Source: Puccinellia tenuiflora (Eukaryota > Streptophyta > Magnoliopsida > Poales > Poaceae). Taken from it: a DNA stretch of 64,000 nt. The translations under genes and the position numbers were made by a program. Numbering within the stretch: the first letter of the stretch is position 1; every line of letters begins with the position of its first letter. Below the pieces are notes generated by a model. The model was not told where the DNA came from. It searched no databases and saw only the letters and a list, made by a program, of their open reading frames with translations. The stretch is from NCBI GenBank assembly GCA_012064385.1, contig QRDG01000065.1:828586-892585 (forward strand), in the 5' to 3' direction. This document shows positions 44,433 through 54,855 of the stretch, in pieces.

Positions 44433-47400
44433 TGTAACATCCCGGGGTTTTCCCCAAAATTAGATTTGTTTGTTTTTCAGTTTGCATCATCATGACATCA
44501 TGCATCATCGCATCGCATGTTTTTGACCGCGAAAATATTTTTATTAAACCCTATTTTATTTTTGCTAAAATTGTCAGAAAAGTTTTACCGAGACGTTCAT
44601 CTCCGTTTTCTAAAATTATTTTGCCAAAATTGTTTTGCAACACAAATAAAAATGTTTTGAGTTAGAGAGAGAGTAGCCCAACCGGCCCAAGCCCACCTAA
44701 CCTCCAAACCCTAGGGTTTCCCCCTGGATTTTTTCCTTTCCTACCCCTGCCTCTTGCAGCCACCCTTCCCTCTTTTCTTTCTTTCGCAATCAGGCCCTTC
44801 CACCTTGCATCTAGGTGCTTTTCCCTTTTTTAGGTCCCTGGACCCCTTTTCCCTCTCTCTTCTTATCCTCTTCTTCCTCCCTGACCCGACCATCCCCTTC
44901 TCTCCATGCTCTCTCCCGTGCGAGCCCCACGCCCGAGCCCCTGCCCCGCTCCACTTTGGCCACCGGCGCCGCCTCCTCCCCCTTGGCTCCTCTCCCCGCA
45001 CGAGGTCGCGTCACCGCCCGTCGTCGTCCCGGCCTCCTCGGCCCCACGCCTCCTCTCCCCTACTCGAGCTCGCCATGGCCGCTCCTCGTCGCCCACAAGC
45101 ACGCCTCGCGCTCTTGCGCCCGGACCGCGCCGCCCCGTCTACCTCCGCCCTCCGTCCTCTGCCACCGACGTCCTCCTCTCATCGCGGCCGACCCCGACCT
45201 CGCCGCCTTGGCCTTCCTCTGCTCCTCCTCGGGCTCGCCCAGCTCCTCCCCGTGTGCCACCTCTGCTCATGCCGACATGCCTCGAGCCCTGGCGACACGC
45301 GGCCCTCCTCCATCCTGACGCCCGAGCTCCCCCTCCGCTTTGCATGTCAACAAGCATCTCCAGGAGCCCCGTGTCGTGCTGCTGCCCGGCCGTGCCCGCT
45401 TGGTGTCATGCCCGACGGCTCCGTGCCTCCGTCGTGTGTCCCCGTCTCCGTACCCGATGTGTTTCCCGTCGTGTACTCTCCTTGGCCATCCCGTGGACGT
45501 CCTCCGTTGACGTGCACCGGAACCCACCAAGTTCTCCGCTTCGTTTGTGTTTTGTGTCGGCCGCCTTCGTGCGTGTCCAAGAAGACTGGTGTCCGAACCC
45601 CGACGCCGTGAAACCCGTCGACCTCGAAGCCGGAACGCCAAGGTCCGCCACGACGATGCGCCGATGTACGACTACTTCCACGACGTCGACTACCTCGACT
45701 ACTTCGACTCCGGACGGACGAGTACTTCGACTACGGCGACTACTTCGACTACTTCCTCTACAATCCGAAGACGACGGTTTCGAACCCGAAGATCCCCGAT
45801 CCGATGTGTGACCCCAACCCTATCCCTATATACCCTATATGAGTATCTTGTTAAATCATGCATAATTAATTAACATCAAACCTTTATCCATTTAGTCGAA
45901 CTAAATCACCTATCTTTAATTATGGGGTATGTCCGGTGCCTCTATATTGTGCACCGATCTCATTTAAAATGATTTGCCATGTGTTAGGGATAAAAATTGG
46001 GTCACCTTTAATTTTTCATGCATTCATGTCATCAACATGCCGCTTCTTTTGCCGTAGTGTAAGATGCATCTTTTCCGTTGCCCAGTGTTCGTTGCTTCTT
46101 CGTGGATAGGACGATGAGTTGATATGAGCAACGACTTTTCTGCTACCTCTACCGGATTGCAGGCAAGTGATACTCCCTTGCTATCTTTGCTTGTTTTCTG
46201 TCTCTTACTCCACCTATCTTTTGTTCCTTGATAGCCTTATGTTACGATGCTTGTGTCTCGATCCTATTTGCATGTTTACCATGCAGCCTTGAAAAGCCAC
46301 ACCCCCACATCCTATTAACCTGTTGTATGTTTACCTTGTTAGCCTTGCGAGTCGTAGTGCTTGCTTAGGTGCTTTGCTCGAGTCTTGTTATCTTTATCTA
46401 GTCTTGTTGTTAATATGATAGCTAGGCTCAACTAAAATGGTAATCTTTATTCTCTGTTGCAATGGGAATTATTAATAAAGATAAGGCACCGGCGGAAGGC
46501 CAATCGTTGCGTTTTGTTCTGCTAGTGTCGCCTAGGACCCGAGTTCTTTTCCGCTGATCCAAGACTGAGCGCACTAACCATATGTGTGAGTTTTATGGGG
46601 CTCCCCGCAACCTACTACCGGATCCTCAAACTTTTCGAGGAGCCACAACTTAGTTCGGGTGTTTACATTTGCACGCGTACGACGATGTTGATGAGCAGGT
46701 AAGATGATGATGATTATGTGGTTACTTTACGGCAGGGCTTGCGGATCGTGCGTTAATCTCATATGGACGGAGGGCAATCGTATGAGTGTTCCTTCCGAAG
46801 CCGTTCACGCAATGGTTAGGCCCACCTCGGAGCTTCGGCCGGACTTTCAAGGTGGATCAGACCTAGCTAGGTGGCTCTCTGGACTTGTTTATAGAGAAGG
46901 GAAGTGTTGCGTCGAACGCTCCACCGGTACACCTCTAAGCGAGTGTTTCGATGTGTGTGGGTTCATTGGTGCATCTCTGCATGGTGAAATCTTTTCGAAA
47001 AGCCGTGTCCGCGGTTATGGACGACTTGCTGAAATGCGCTGGCTAAAAAGATCATAGAGAACTTGCACCTAATGATTATAACTTGACTAGTAAGATAGAT
47101 TACATGAATAAATAACTCATAAAATTTGTCAACTGTGTGAGTGCCTTTGGGCTTGCTGCTCGTGGTTTAACCGGGCTGGTAAGGAATCGGCTGGGTTATG
47201 TTTGGTGTTAGTATAGTTGGATCCTTTTGCGCTCGCCTACCTTGTCTATTTTAGACGAAAGTTGTAGCGTGTCTCTATAAGTTGTTAGAGCTGCTTGTCG
47301 CCGCTTCAATCGCTAACCCTCTTCCCCCGGAATTCCAGCTTTGATATCTTGTGTTGTATCTCTTGTTCTTGACTCGGTGAGTCGTTGTTGTATATGTTCT

Positions 47401-47586
47401 TTTGTGTGTTCGTCGAGAACTGTTGTAATGATCATCATAATGATCATCACAGTTCCACCCGCATAACGTGTGTGTTGCGACGTGCACGTTATGCCTGGTG
47501 GGCATCCTAGGATTGTTATTATGCGGATTTGACGGGAACGCTCAAATCGACATAGTACCGATCCGGGGGGGGGGGGGGGCGTTACA
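44433..47586 (+). repeat. 3' LTR (3154 bp)
   Basis: Matches the 5' LTR along its length apart from small indels, a 221-bp deletion flanked by CTTGTG / CTTTGTG near 47350, and an extra AATGATCATCAT near 47435. A G-run at 47565-47579 replaces the short G-run of the other LTR. The two LTRs show clear divergence, so the insertion is not very recent. Confidence 0.9.
45660..45775 (+). repeat. GACTAC/TTCGAC triplet-periodic stretch in the LTRs
   Basis: Repeats of TACGACTACTTC, GACTACCTCGACTACTTC and TTCGACTACGGCGACTACTTC. The same stretch is in the 5' LTR at about 40784-40895. The three-base periodicity makes it look coding (DYF repeats) but it is shared LTR sequence. Confidence 0.7.
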
Positions 47587-47774
47587 AGTGCACGCAATAA
47601 GATCACGTTTTTTCGCTTCTTTTTATTGCTCAGAACAATCATCCATATGGCATTCCATTTGTTTGACTTAACATAGCACAAATATTCATCACGGGCGTTA
47701 AATTCAGCAAGCCATACATGCGAAAGAAATCAAGGTTAACTTACCAAATATATTCAGTTTCGACAAATAGGGGA

Positions 47775-47895
47775 GATACGTTTTGTCTCCCGGCCGGGTG
47801 TATCTGCACCCTTTATTTAAAATGGTTTTAAACGCATTTTAAAATGTTAAAAAAATTATAAAAAGTGTCCACTCATACACAAAGTCGTTTCATTG
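47775..47895. repeat. Left half of an inverted-repeat element hosting the CACTA
   Basis: CCGGGTGTATCTGCACCC and the following AT-rich 100 bp pair, imperfectly inverted, with 59455-59665 (CCGGGTGCATATGCACC on the opposite strand; ACAAAGTCGTTT on both sides). Removing the CACTA restores a MITE-like inverted repeat element of about 320 bp. Confidence 0.6.
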
Positions 47896-48100
47896 CACTA
47901 GTGGAAAAAGGCCCTTTAGTCCGGGCCCAGAGGGCCTTTAGTCCCAGTTGCGCAACCGGGACTACGCAATCTGGACTAAAGGCCCAAACCTTTAGTCCCG
48001 GTTGTGTTACGAACCGGGACTAAAGGGTCCCCACATGGCCGCTGTCGAGCGCCCGGGGTCGGAGACCCTTTAGTCCCGGCACCAACCGGGACTAAAGGTC
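47896..48100. repeat. CACTA left terminal and subterminal repeats
   Basis: At least three inverted pairs built on CCTTTAGTCCCGGTTG / CAACCGGGACTAAAGG between 47925 and 48100. In En/Spm such repeats bind the element's TNPA protein. Confidence 0.85.
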
Positions 48101-48323
48101 TGCACGCTGGGTTTTAGGGTTTAGGGGTTCTTTTACTGTTTTTCGTTTCAATTTTTTTCATTTATTATTTTCCTTTTTAGGGTTAAGGTTTTGCATATAT
48201 ACAACATATATACAACAAAGAAGGAACCATTACACAACATCGTCATAAATATAAGATCAAAGTATGACCTATTTCTTCGTCCTTGCAGTCGAACCTATTA
48301 CATATATAGTACCATATATATAT

Positions 48324-48701
48324 AGGGACACGCTATTTGACACCCAGGGAGTAGAATAGTTATTCTACACCCACCCCATATCTTCTCAACCGTAAATGAT
48401 TTTTACGTTACATAAATTTTGTTTTACTTCGTAAGTCAAGAAGAACGTAAGAAAATATTGATATGCCGTAAAAATATATATTACATGACGTAAAAAATAT
48501 ATGACGTAAAATACACATTTTTTTATGTTTTTTACACTATTATGACTCATAAAATGCAATTTTCTTATGACAATTTTTTGTCGTGTGACTATATGAATGT
48601 AATTATTTGTATATCAAACATAAATTCTAAATAATAAAATGTAAAAAAATGACCGGTGCAAAATAAGGTATGATGCACCCTGGGTGCTGAATAGGGTCCC
48701 T
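48324..48701. mobile_element. MITE nested in the CACTA (378 bp)
   Basis: Ends AGGGACACGCTATTTGACAC and the inverted AGGGACCCTATTCAGCACCC, about 26 bp of imperfect inverted repeat including CACCCAGGG. AT-rich interior with repeated GACGTAAAA. Flanking duplication not determined. Confidence 0.6.
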
Positions 48702-48919
48702 ACTTGTAGGGATAAAATTCTCCGTGTTTAGATATGACATGTTCTAAGAAGAATACTGCCAACTTCTCTTGAATTGCTCGCACACGTTCCTTTGTTAGGA
48801 GCCCATCCCGCATACGTTCGATCTAATTTAAATAAGGGGGTCAATATATATATATGTATGAATGAATCTCAACACAATTGATGGTAATAAAATAATATTG
48901 TGAATATTGTTTACGTACT

Positions 48920-51900
48920 CGAAGTTGTTCTAAGATTCTGCCCCTCTCACAGGTCGTCTCGCGAATGAACTCGCAGACGTAGAATCCACATAAATAATTC
49001 CTGGATCCCTGTCTCGGGCACTTTACGAGAACAGAGTTCAATCAAAATAATAACCAAGCATTATAATATTATTGAAACTAGAATCAAACAGATGCACGGG
49101 TCTAGCTAGTACTACTTACACTTAGTTTTTCAAATGTAAGCTCCTCTTTCCAATCACCCGGAGCCCTATTGGTAAACCGTTTCCAAACCCTGACAGGCAA
49201 AGAAAATGAATAAAGAACTTATTAATTACTAGATACCAAGAAACGAACGAAAGTTGCTGATATAGTGTCATAATGATTGAAATTACTTCTGAAGCATTTC
49301 ACGCATGTCTGCCCACTTCTCAGATTCATTATGTAGTGGGTCCATGACTTGTACTAGGCCTTTGTCAGGAACAATGATTAGCAGAATATAGTGAAACATG
49401 CGTACGCATAACTCGTCAATTACACTTAACATCGAGTAAGCGAATAGAATGTGTATAAGACAATAACACTCACCCAGAGTTGTAAGGAAATAGTATTTCC
49501 CTTTTGGTTTCCTGTCTCCTTAATGCTCTTACCAAGAGGTCCTCCATTTCCTTGGGTTTTTTATTAGATTATGTTGATGAACGACATCTGGGTCAATAAA
49601 CCCAAGGTCATAGATTCGTCCTTGTTTGCATTCGAGAATCTTCAATCTGCATAATAGAGTGAGGATAATTATACATGCAATGAACGAGCTGAGCTGGAGA
49701 CTTAATTACAGAAAAAATACTTACACACAATAGGCACTGACGATAGATTTGTCGATGGTGTCTTGATTGAATAACTGAAATAATTCTTCAAATTCAATAT
49801 ATATCTCGGCATTTAAACGCAAGAAATGCTTATCTTTAATTCCCAAATGAGCCAGTTTGTCCCTTTCTTTGCTTCTTCCATGTACCACTGATGCAATCTT
49901 TGCATTTTTGTTGGTAGCTTCGGTACCTCCTCAGGTCTAACAAGAGGCTTCCCGTACTGGTATTTGTATGCGAACTCAGACATGGGATGATACTCTTGTA
50001 TAGAGCCTAAGTATTCAGCCATAAATAAACCAAGCTCACCGGCCGTTTCTCTGATTAGTTTTGTACAGTACGAATCATAAGGGATATCGGAAAACACGTT
50101 GAGCAGGGGGGACGATTGGTTTTCCTGTTCTCCGAGCTGGGGAACTTTTCTCCTGCTTGCACGCGCCCGCTGCTTCTGAGATTCACGTGACTTCATAATA
50201 GAGCGGTCATAGTCTGGTAACTTCTCCTCACCCGTTGGTCGCCTCAGGTTTTCCAAAAGTTTCTACACTTTTGCCGGATCTATTTTCTCCACTGGGTCCA
50301 GCCGTTTCGGTGCTAACTGACGTTTCACATCCGCGCCAGGTCGTAAGCTAACTTCTTGGCAGGAGTGGCCTTTTTCGCTTTCTTCGTTGAGGATTTTCGA
50401 GGAGCTGTAGCACTAGCCGCGGGAGCGACGCCAGCGATGCTCTTCCGCTTTAGAACCCGAGGCCAAGGCGGCGAAGGCGGCTGAGCCTGCTGAGGCGGCG
50501 AAGGCGGCTGAGTCTGTTGAGTCGGCGGAGATGGCTGATTCTGCTGTGGCGGCGAAGGAGGCTGAGTCGGGTGAGGCGACGTAGATAGCTGATTCTGCAG
50601 TGGCAGCGAAGGAGGCTGAGTCGGGTGAGGCGACGGAGATAGCTGACGTGGCGGAGATAGCTGACGTGGCGGAGATGGCTGGCGCGGCGGAGACGGCGGA
50701 GGTGGCGGAGACGGATGAGGCGGCGGAGATGGTGGCCTTGGCTTCCAATTTGGAAGCACAATTTGTTCCTTCCGCCATAGAATAGTAGTTTTTCTGCCAT
50801 CTCTCAGTGCAGTCTCCTCTTCACCTGTAGGGTAGTCAAGTTCCAGGTCCTCAAATCCCTTTATAACTTCATCCACTGCGACAACAGCATAGCCATCTGG
50901 AATTGGAGAGGAATGGTAAGTTCCATTAGGTATAGGAGCTAAGACTACACCGACCGCCACCTTCACGGTTAGGTTCATCAATGGAGCATGTTGCTCACAA
51001 TTTTCCCTCTCCGTGATATCATCCACGGGGTAGCGGCGAGCCGAGATATCTGGCCGAATGAGCTCCATGGAAGCCACGCTGCTTTTCCGCTGAGATGGTG
51101 GGCCGCTATTTTCCAATGCAGGATCTTCGTGCCGCTGAGATTGGCCGGTAGCTTGCTGGCTGGTAAGTGCATCTAGTATCTCCTGCGGCCTCGTTAGTTT
51201 TTTTTTCGATCTGATTCAGTCGGTCTGCCTCCTCTTTCTTTTTCCTCCCTCGGCTTCTATAAGTGTCACTGCAGTCGGGAAACCCATACTTCCACGGAAC
51301 GGAGCCTTCTGTGCCTCTTGTTCGTCCACTGTGTTCTTTATTCCTGAGGGCGCATGTCAGCTCGTTGTTCTCTCTGTCTTTATTCCGTAGCGGCGTCCTA
51401 GTGATCTTTTAGCTACTCATACGCTCTAGTGAATTTCGGAGTCTTTCCTTTAAGGACATAATCCCTTGTGCAATCTTTTCTTCCAGTTGATAAATTGTTC
51501 GGCCATCTTCTTAAGTGTCCACTCCTTGACCTTTTCCTCCATGGGATCCTCGTTATTTTCATCCCCCTCTAACGGATGAGCGTTGTCCAAATCATTTTGA
51601 CGAGGTAGCGTGATATTAGCCATGAGTGTCTTCCAAAGGTTGTCTTTGGCTCTATCGTCGACAAAACTAGCAGATGAGTGTGGTCCAGCCGCCTTTGGCT
51701 TATTCCAGTCTTGAATGGTGATCGGGATGTTGTCCCTAACAACAACTCCGCATTGACTTATAAATATTGTGGCGTGCGTCACGGGAAGAATCGGTCTGCC
51801 ATCTTCAGCGATGGCTTCGATCTTTTACCTTTCATCTTTCTCCAACCTTTTGGCTGGGCCTCGTTTGCTGTCAGAAGATTTGCTCGATCCGGAGGGCTAA

Positions 51901-52143
51901 AAGAAGAAAGAGCGTTAATATATGTATATACAAATCAAATAATGCATTTAGTCAACAGAGGGTTAATTAATATACCTCGTCGGACCCTGTAGTAATTAAG
52001 GTTCGAGAACCGGAGCCGTCAGCTTCTATCTCCACTCCCTCACCGGAGTCGTTCAAAAAGCTCGAGGCGATATCGACGTCATCATCACCGCGGATCATAT
52101 CCTCCAATATGTTTTCCTGATCTTCGTCTCTACCGTGATCCAT
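48920..52143 (-). pseudogene. CACTA second gene with Ulp1-type (C48) cysteine protease domain
   Basis: Exons, right to left: MDHGRDEDQENILEDMIRGD (52143-51976), a second exon from 51896 (PSGSSKSSDSKRGPAKRLEK), a middle exon (51116-50325) with a long PSPP/PPQQ proline-rich linker, then 50256-49813, 49834-49727, 49648-49475 and the protease exons. The Ulp1-like triad is visible: His in FHYILLIIV (about 49405), Asp in QVMDPL (about 49345) and Cys in YLCGFYVCEF (about 48995). Ulp1 proteases normally remove SUMO. Stops (near 49545), frameshifts and a damaged acceptor near 49410 show decay. Its exons are homologous to those in the CACTA at 61080. Confidence 0.75.
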
Positions 52144-52159
52144 AGTTTCTGCAAAGACA

Positions 52160-52965
52160 ATTAACTTGTGATTAATTAGCAAAAAGATAGGACATATCAA
52201 AAATTCATTAGCAAAGAGATAAGACATATAATTTTTAACAAGTACTATAATTTTTAACAAGTATTATAATTCTATAATTTTTAACAAGTCTCTGCCACCA
52301 GTTTTTATTTTACATTGAAATTTTTATTATTGCAATTTTTATTACACACAAGTACTAAATTATTGCAATTTTTATTAACAACATAGATCACTAATTAATT
52401 TTTATTGCTAAATTATTAACAACATATTTTGGCTAAGTTAGCTAAGTTAATCAAATTTAGCAAATTTAGCTAACAATTTTTTTTAACAACTTTAGCTAAG
52501 TTAGCTAAGTTAATCAAATTTAGCTAAGTTAACAAATTTAGCTAAGTTAACAAATTTAGCTAAGCTAGCTAAGTTAGTCAAATTTAGCTAACAAAAAAAT
52601 CATATTAACAACATATTAATTTTTATTGCTAAATTATTAACAACATATTTTAGCTAAGTTAATCAAATTTAGCAAATTTAGCTAACAAAAAAATTTAACA
52701 AATTTAGCTAAGTTAGCTAAGTTAATCAAATTTAGCTAAGTTAACAAATTTAGCTAAGTTTACAAATTTAGCTAAGTTAGCTAAGTTAGTCAAATTTAAC
52801 AAATTTAGCTAACAAAAAAATCATATTAACAACATATTAATTTTTATTGCTAAATTATTAACAACATATTTTAGCTAAGTTAGCTAAGTTAATCAAATTT
52901 AGCAAACAAAAAAATTTAGCAAATTTAGCTAACAACAAAATTTAACAAATTTAGCTAAGTTCGTC
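52160..52965. repeat. AT-rich minisatellite in the 5' part of the CACTA second gene
   Basis: Degenerate repeats of TTTAGCTAAGTTAGCTAAG, TTAATCAAATTTAGC and ATATTAACAACATATT in higher-order blocks, densest at 52430-52965. It separates the first exon (52143) from GC-rich sequence at 52970-53340. Confidence 0.9.
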
Positions 52966-53345
52966 CGGTTCCTTACCGGAGGAGAGGAGGAGGAGGGCCG
53001 GCGACAAGGAGGACGGCGGCCGGCGAGAAGGAGGACGGCGGCCAGCGAGGAGGGTCCGAGAGGACGGCGGCCGAGAGGAGGACGACGCGGCGGCCGGCGA
53101 GGAGGAGCTCTCAGGCGGAGGAGGAGAACGCGGCGAGGAGGAGCTCGACCGGCGAGTGGCGGTGCGTGGAGGGCGGCAGCGGCGGCGGCGTGTGGAGGGT
53201 GGGGCGGCGCATGGAGGCCGGCGGCGGGCTCGGGCGGCGCGGCGGATTTGGGCAGCTTGCCGGCGTCGGTTTCTTGCGTGCTCCTGGTCATTGGTGTTCT
53301 TCACAAGATCGAGAATGAGGGAGTTGGGGGAGGTAGAGGCGTAGT
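52966..53345 (-). other. GC-rich leader candidate of the CACTA second gene
   Basis: Alternating CGGCCGGCGAGGAGGA-type sequence. The minus-strand frame (MKNTNDQEHARNRRRQAAQ) becomes Pro/Arg/Ser low complexity and has no motif. By position it may be the 5' untranslated exon. Confidence 0.4.
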
Positions 53346-53349
53346 TATA

Positions 53350-53525
53350 GGATAGGTCTTTAGTCCCGGTTCGTGGATGGAATCGGGACTAAAGACCCTT
53401 TCGTCCCGGTTGGTGGCTCCAACCGGGACTAAAGGTCATTTTCGGGGGCACCTAAAGGGCGCGCGCCAAAACCACCTTTAGTCCCAGTTCCATCCACGAA
53501 CCGGGACTAAAGGTGCTTTTGGAAA
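53350..53525. repeat. Internal array of CACTA subterminal-type repeats
   Basis: Inverted pairs of CTTTAGTCCCGGTT / AACCGGGACTAAAG in the middle of the element, for example at about 53358-53400, 53403-53440 and 53479-53515, with another pair at 54120-54160. These motifs normally mark element ends. Here they lie just upstream of the second gene's presumed promoter. Confidence 0.85.
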
Positions 53526-53574
53526 TTAAATTTTGGGCGCGCAGGCCACAGTTTAGTTTGTTTTCTGAAAAATG

Positions 53575-53930
53575 TAATAAACTTATAAATTCAATATCTT
53601 TTGATCTGTTTATCAGAAAAATGCAAGTAATATATGAAATTGTTCATAAAAATGTAATCTATATATTTATGACAAGTGCATTTTTGTTTGAGATTTGAGG
53701 TGAATTCATTTAATTACAAAATTTGGAATTTGTACTCCATTAAGTCATTAAACTTATAAATTTAATATCTTTTGATCTGTTTATCAGAAAAATACAATTA
53801 AAATATCAAATTGTTGATAAAAATGTAATCTATCTATTTATGACAAATTCATTTTTGTTTGAGATTTGAGGTAAATTCATTTAATTACAAATTTGGAATT
53901 TGAACTCCATTAAGTCATTAAACATACATA
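53575..53930. repeat. 180-bp tandem duplication
   Basis: AACTTATAAATTCAATATCT ... TTGTTTGAGATTTGAGGTGA ... CTCCATTAAGTCATT (53579-53751) is followed by a second copy (53752-53927) with about 10 percent differences. Confidence 0.85.
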
Positions 53931-54244
53931 TTTTCTGTTTAACTTTTCTACCCCTTTTTTGATGCCTGTACCGGGTGTAGTATGCCCAATCAGAAAGAAG
54001 CACACGGATCGTGTGTTTCCTTCAAACGCTTGTGAGCCGTTGGATTAGCGGTGTGTTTCTTTCGAGCGCTTGTGAGCCGTTGGATCTCAAGCAGAAGATA
54101 AGGCATACATATCAACGCTCCTTTAGTCTCGGTTCCAGCTACCAACCGGGACTAAAGGTGAAAATTTTCCCTGATCTTTTAGCTATAAATACCCACCATG
54201 AGGAGGAGATGAAGAACAAGAGCACGGCAACAACAGAAAGCGAA

Positions 54245-54540
54245 GATAGATGACTCCTCTATGCACGAGCTTCTCAAAGATGTCGTTGGGCAGTGACCTA
54301 TGACATCTCCGAGGGGCTCGGCATAGAAGCGTTCTCTCAGTTCTAAGAGGGTTCATACTATAGTCAAGCTAGCTGGAAAGCGCGAAGACAGAGGACTCCT
54401 CTATGCACGAGCTTCTCGAAGATGTCGTTGGGCAGTGACCTATGCCATCTTTGAGGGGCTCGGCATAGAAGCGTTCTCTCAGTGTTAAGAGGGTTCATAT
54501 TGTAGTCAAGCTAGTCCGGAAGGAAAAGACAGAGGACATC
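54245..54540. repeat. 140-bp tandem duplication 3' of the transposase
   Basis: GACTCCTCTATGCACGAGCT ... TCTCAGTTCTAAGAGGGTTC ... AGTCAAGCTAG occurs at about 54250-54385 and 54387-54525. A further shorter duplication (GCTTGTGAGCCGTTGGAT) lies at 54028 and 54069. Confidence 0.85.
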
Positions 54541-54855
54541 TCTATGTCAACAAAATAAGATACACATGTGTGTCAAGTTTGAGAACACTCATATATAAAT
54601 ATTTAATATATTATTACACATAACCAACATCCCCATCTAGCGTATGTCCCTTGCTTATGATCGCGCTGACTGTAACCATGGAGCATCTTCATCATTTAAG
54701 ACGATGCTTGGGTCAATGTTCACCGTGAAGGGCGGAATTTCATCAAACTTATTATAATCTTCTGCATGTCTGTCTTGTCCTCCACTCCCACGATGTTTCT
54801 TTTCCCTGAAAGAACTATGTGACGCTTTGGCTCTTCGGATGATTTATTCGTTTGC

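Larger units (their letters stand above)
39556..47586 (+). mobile_element. LTR retrotransposon with 3-kb LTRs and a ~440-bp interior
   Basis: Two LTRs (39556-43992, 44433-47586) share TGTAACATCCCGGG at the start and CCGGGGGG...CGTTACA at the end. The whole is flanked by AGTGC at 39551-39555 and 47587-47591. Between the LTRs are only about 440 bp, beginning with a methionine-type primer site. There is no gag or pol and no clear polypurine tract. It is a non-autonomous (LARD/TRIM-like) or internally deleted gypsy-type element. Confidence 0.85.

Noticed and set aside
39937..45873. Proline/serine-rich proteins of 100-300 residues
   Set aside because: The frames occur in both LTRs, on both strands at once, with no motif; they reflect GC-rich LTR sequence.
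50413..50800. Alanine/serine-rich and Arg/Leu-rich repeat proteins
   Set aside because: Out-of-frame readings of the proline-rich linker of the CACTA second gene.
52951..53304. Arg/Pro-rich 117-residue protein
   Set aside because: Low-complexity GC-rich sequence, long frames in three phases, no similarity; at most an untranslated leader.
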